64,000 bases of DNA from contig NZ_CP071455.1 in the NCBI RefSeq assembly GCF_017352135.1, forward strand, positions 806,001-870,000, in the 5' to 3' direction. A program made the position numbers and the translations under genes. Below, piece after piece: positions 63,227 to 64,000 of this stretch. The first letter of the stretch is position 1, and every line of letters begins with the position of its first letter. Source of the DNA: Rhizobium lentis. Lineage in GTDB: Bacteria; Pseudomonadota; Alphaproteobacteria; Rhizobiales; Rhizobiaceae. The notes below the pieces were generated by a model. The model was not told where the DNA came from. It worked only from the letters and a program-made list of their open reading frames with translations, and searched no databases.

Positions 63227-64000
63227 GGCTTTCCCCTTGAAAATGATTCAGTCGAGGATTCCGCTTGAAGGCGGCGTCCGCCGTCTCAATGAAGTGGTGA
63301 CCTTGCACGGATGCGACAGCATCACTGCCTGGCCGCCAACTGAATCCGTGGCCTGGCGCCTCTGCGCTTCGCCATCATCGCCGCATGCTGGGCGCCGCAT
63401 GCTCGGCAATCCTTTGCCGATCCGCGCCTCATGCGACCGCAACCTCACCATCGCCGCCTGGTGCCGTTAGACCCATAGCCGCTTCCTGAGGTGCTGAATT
63501 CCTTAAATGAACTTCTTCAAATGCTTAGCCGCTTGGGCTGCCGCACGCTGCGAGCGGCCATCCGCGACCAAAGACGATCCATGCGTCGGGCAACTGGATC
63601 TATACTCATGCAGCGAGTTTACATGGAATGCCGCGTGCCGCCCGTTAATCATGGTAAAATTTGGTAATGAGATTCGGCGACGAGACTTTCTCGCCAGCTG
63701 ATCCCGTTCCAATGGCGCCGGCGCGGCTGATATCTCGTCTGATGTTCCGGCCGAAAGCCTTGGGTGGCCTTCGCCGCCGGCTGAATCAGTTCTGCTCGAA
63801 CCGGCGCAGCATTGCCTGGGGTGCTCGCAATACTGGCCGAGAACGAGTATTATAGATTGATTATTCGCAATATATTTATGGTTGTCCGAGTGCGCCGGGT
63901 TCCGCGTTCGATAAGATTCAACTGAGTACCGCGCCGCGATCCGTTTGAGAGGCTCGCGGGTTTCCGCTGTTTTGTGCCAACATTCCAGCGGGCGCGCAGA
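63227..64000. other. Terminal stretch with no supported gene
   Basis: 774 bases. Short open frames exist but none has a convincing ribosome site and protein-like content. A frame at about 63652 reads MVKFGNEIRRRDFLAS and stops, resembling the start of a Tat signal cut short; it may be a relic. The segment 63850-63885 is AT-rich. Confidence 0.4.

Noticed and set aside
63507..63855. Two short plus-strand open frames near the window end
   Set aside because: No ribosome site, no domain, cysteine- and arginine-rich composition; treated as non-coding.

Overview
The window looks like accessory replicon or plasmid DNA from a member of the Rhizobiaceae, most likely the Rhizobium leguminosarum/etli group. 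The signs are GC-rich codon use, a rhizobial glycerol operon built around an ABC importer (glpRDSTPQUVK), many solute-import ABC operons with Tat-type signal peptides, alphaproteobacterial general-stress (EcfG) promoters, a Rhizobiales palindromic repeat and an ISNCY-type IS relic. This assignment is inference from gene families and not a database result. No rRNA, tRNA, CRISPR array, replication origin or complete insertion sequence was seen.

Layout. 1-2.5 kb: the end of a HupE/UreJ-like membrane protein, a frameshifted exported-protein pseudogene and an outer-membrane beta-barrel protein. 2.7-12.75 kb: glycerol uptake and catabolism, with repressor glpR, dehydrogenase glpD, importer glpSTPQUV and kinase glpK. 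12.8-17.4 kb (minus): a ribose-type sugar ABC importer. 17.8-21.9 kb: an AraC regulator, a VOC-fold protein and an SsuABC/ThiXYZ-type importer. 22.1-34.65 kb: a putative acid-sugar locus with PdxA2-type dehydrogenase, Fe-alcohol dehydrogenase, cytoplasmic sialidase-like protein, DapA-family aldolase, Opp/Dpp-type importer, four-carbon acid-sugar (DUF1537) kinase and GntR regulator.

34.7-41.0 kb is a compact stress island. Six transcription units each carry GGAAC-N16-NGTT upstream, the EcfG/RpoE2-type general-stress promoter. It encodes a fusion of isoaspartyl methyltransferase with an erythromycin-esterase-like domain, a metallophosphoesterase/nucleotidyltransferase pair and several very small proteins. 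41.1-48 kb is patchy: a decayed ISNCY transposase with tandem end repeats, a LysR/imine-reductase pair, an ECF sigma factor with a SnoaL-like tail, a tautomerase-like protein, a tyrosine-recombinase relic, a secreted SnoaL-like protein and an AraC regulator.

48.2-58.6 kb is a nine-gene minus-strand operon for hydroxyquinol-type aromatic breakdown, with a divergent LysR gene. Its order is hydroxyquinol dioxygenase, maleylacetate reductase, branched-chain-type ABC importer (five genes), TfdB-like flavin hydroxylase, second hydroxyquinol dioxygenase. 58.9-63.2 kb (minus) holds an MFS exporter, zinc alcohol dehydrogenase, exported alpha/beta hydrolase, ABM monooxygenase and DJ-1/PfpI protein. The last 0.77 kb has no supported gene.

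The main logic is nutrient scavenging: several importers, each next to its own catabolic genes and regulator, plus one block of starvation/stress-induced genes.
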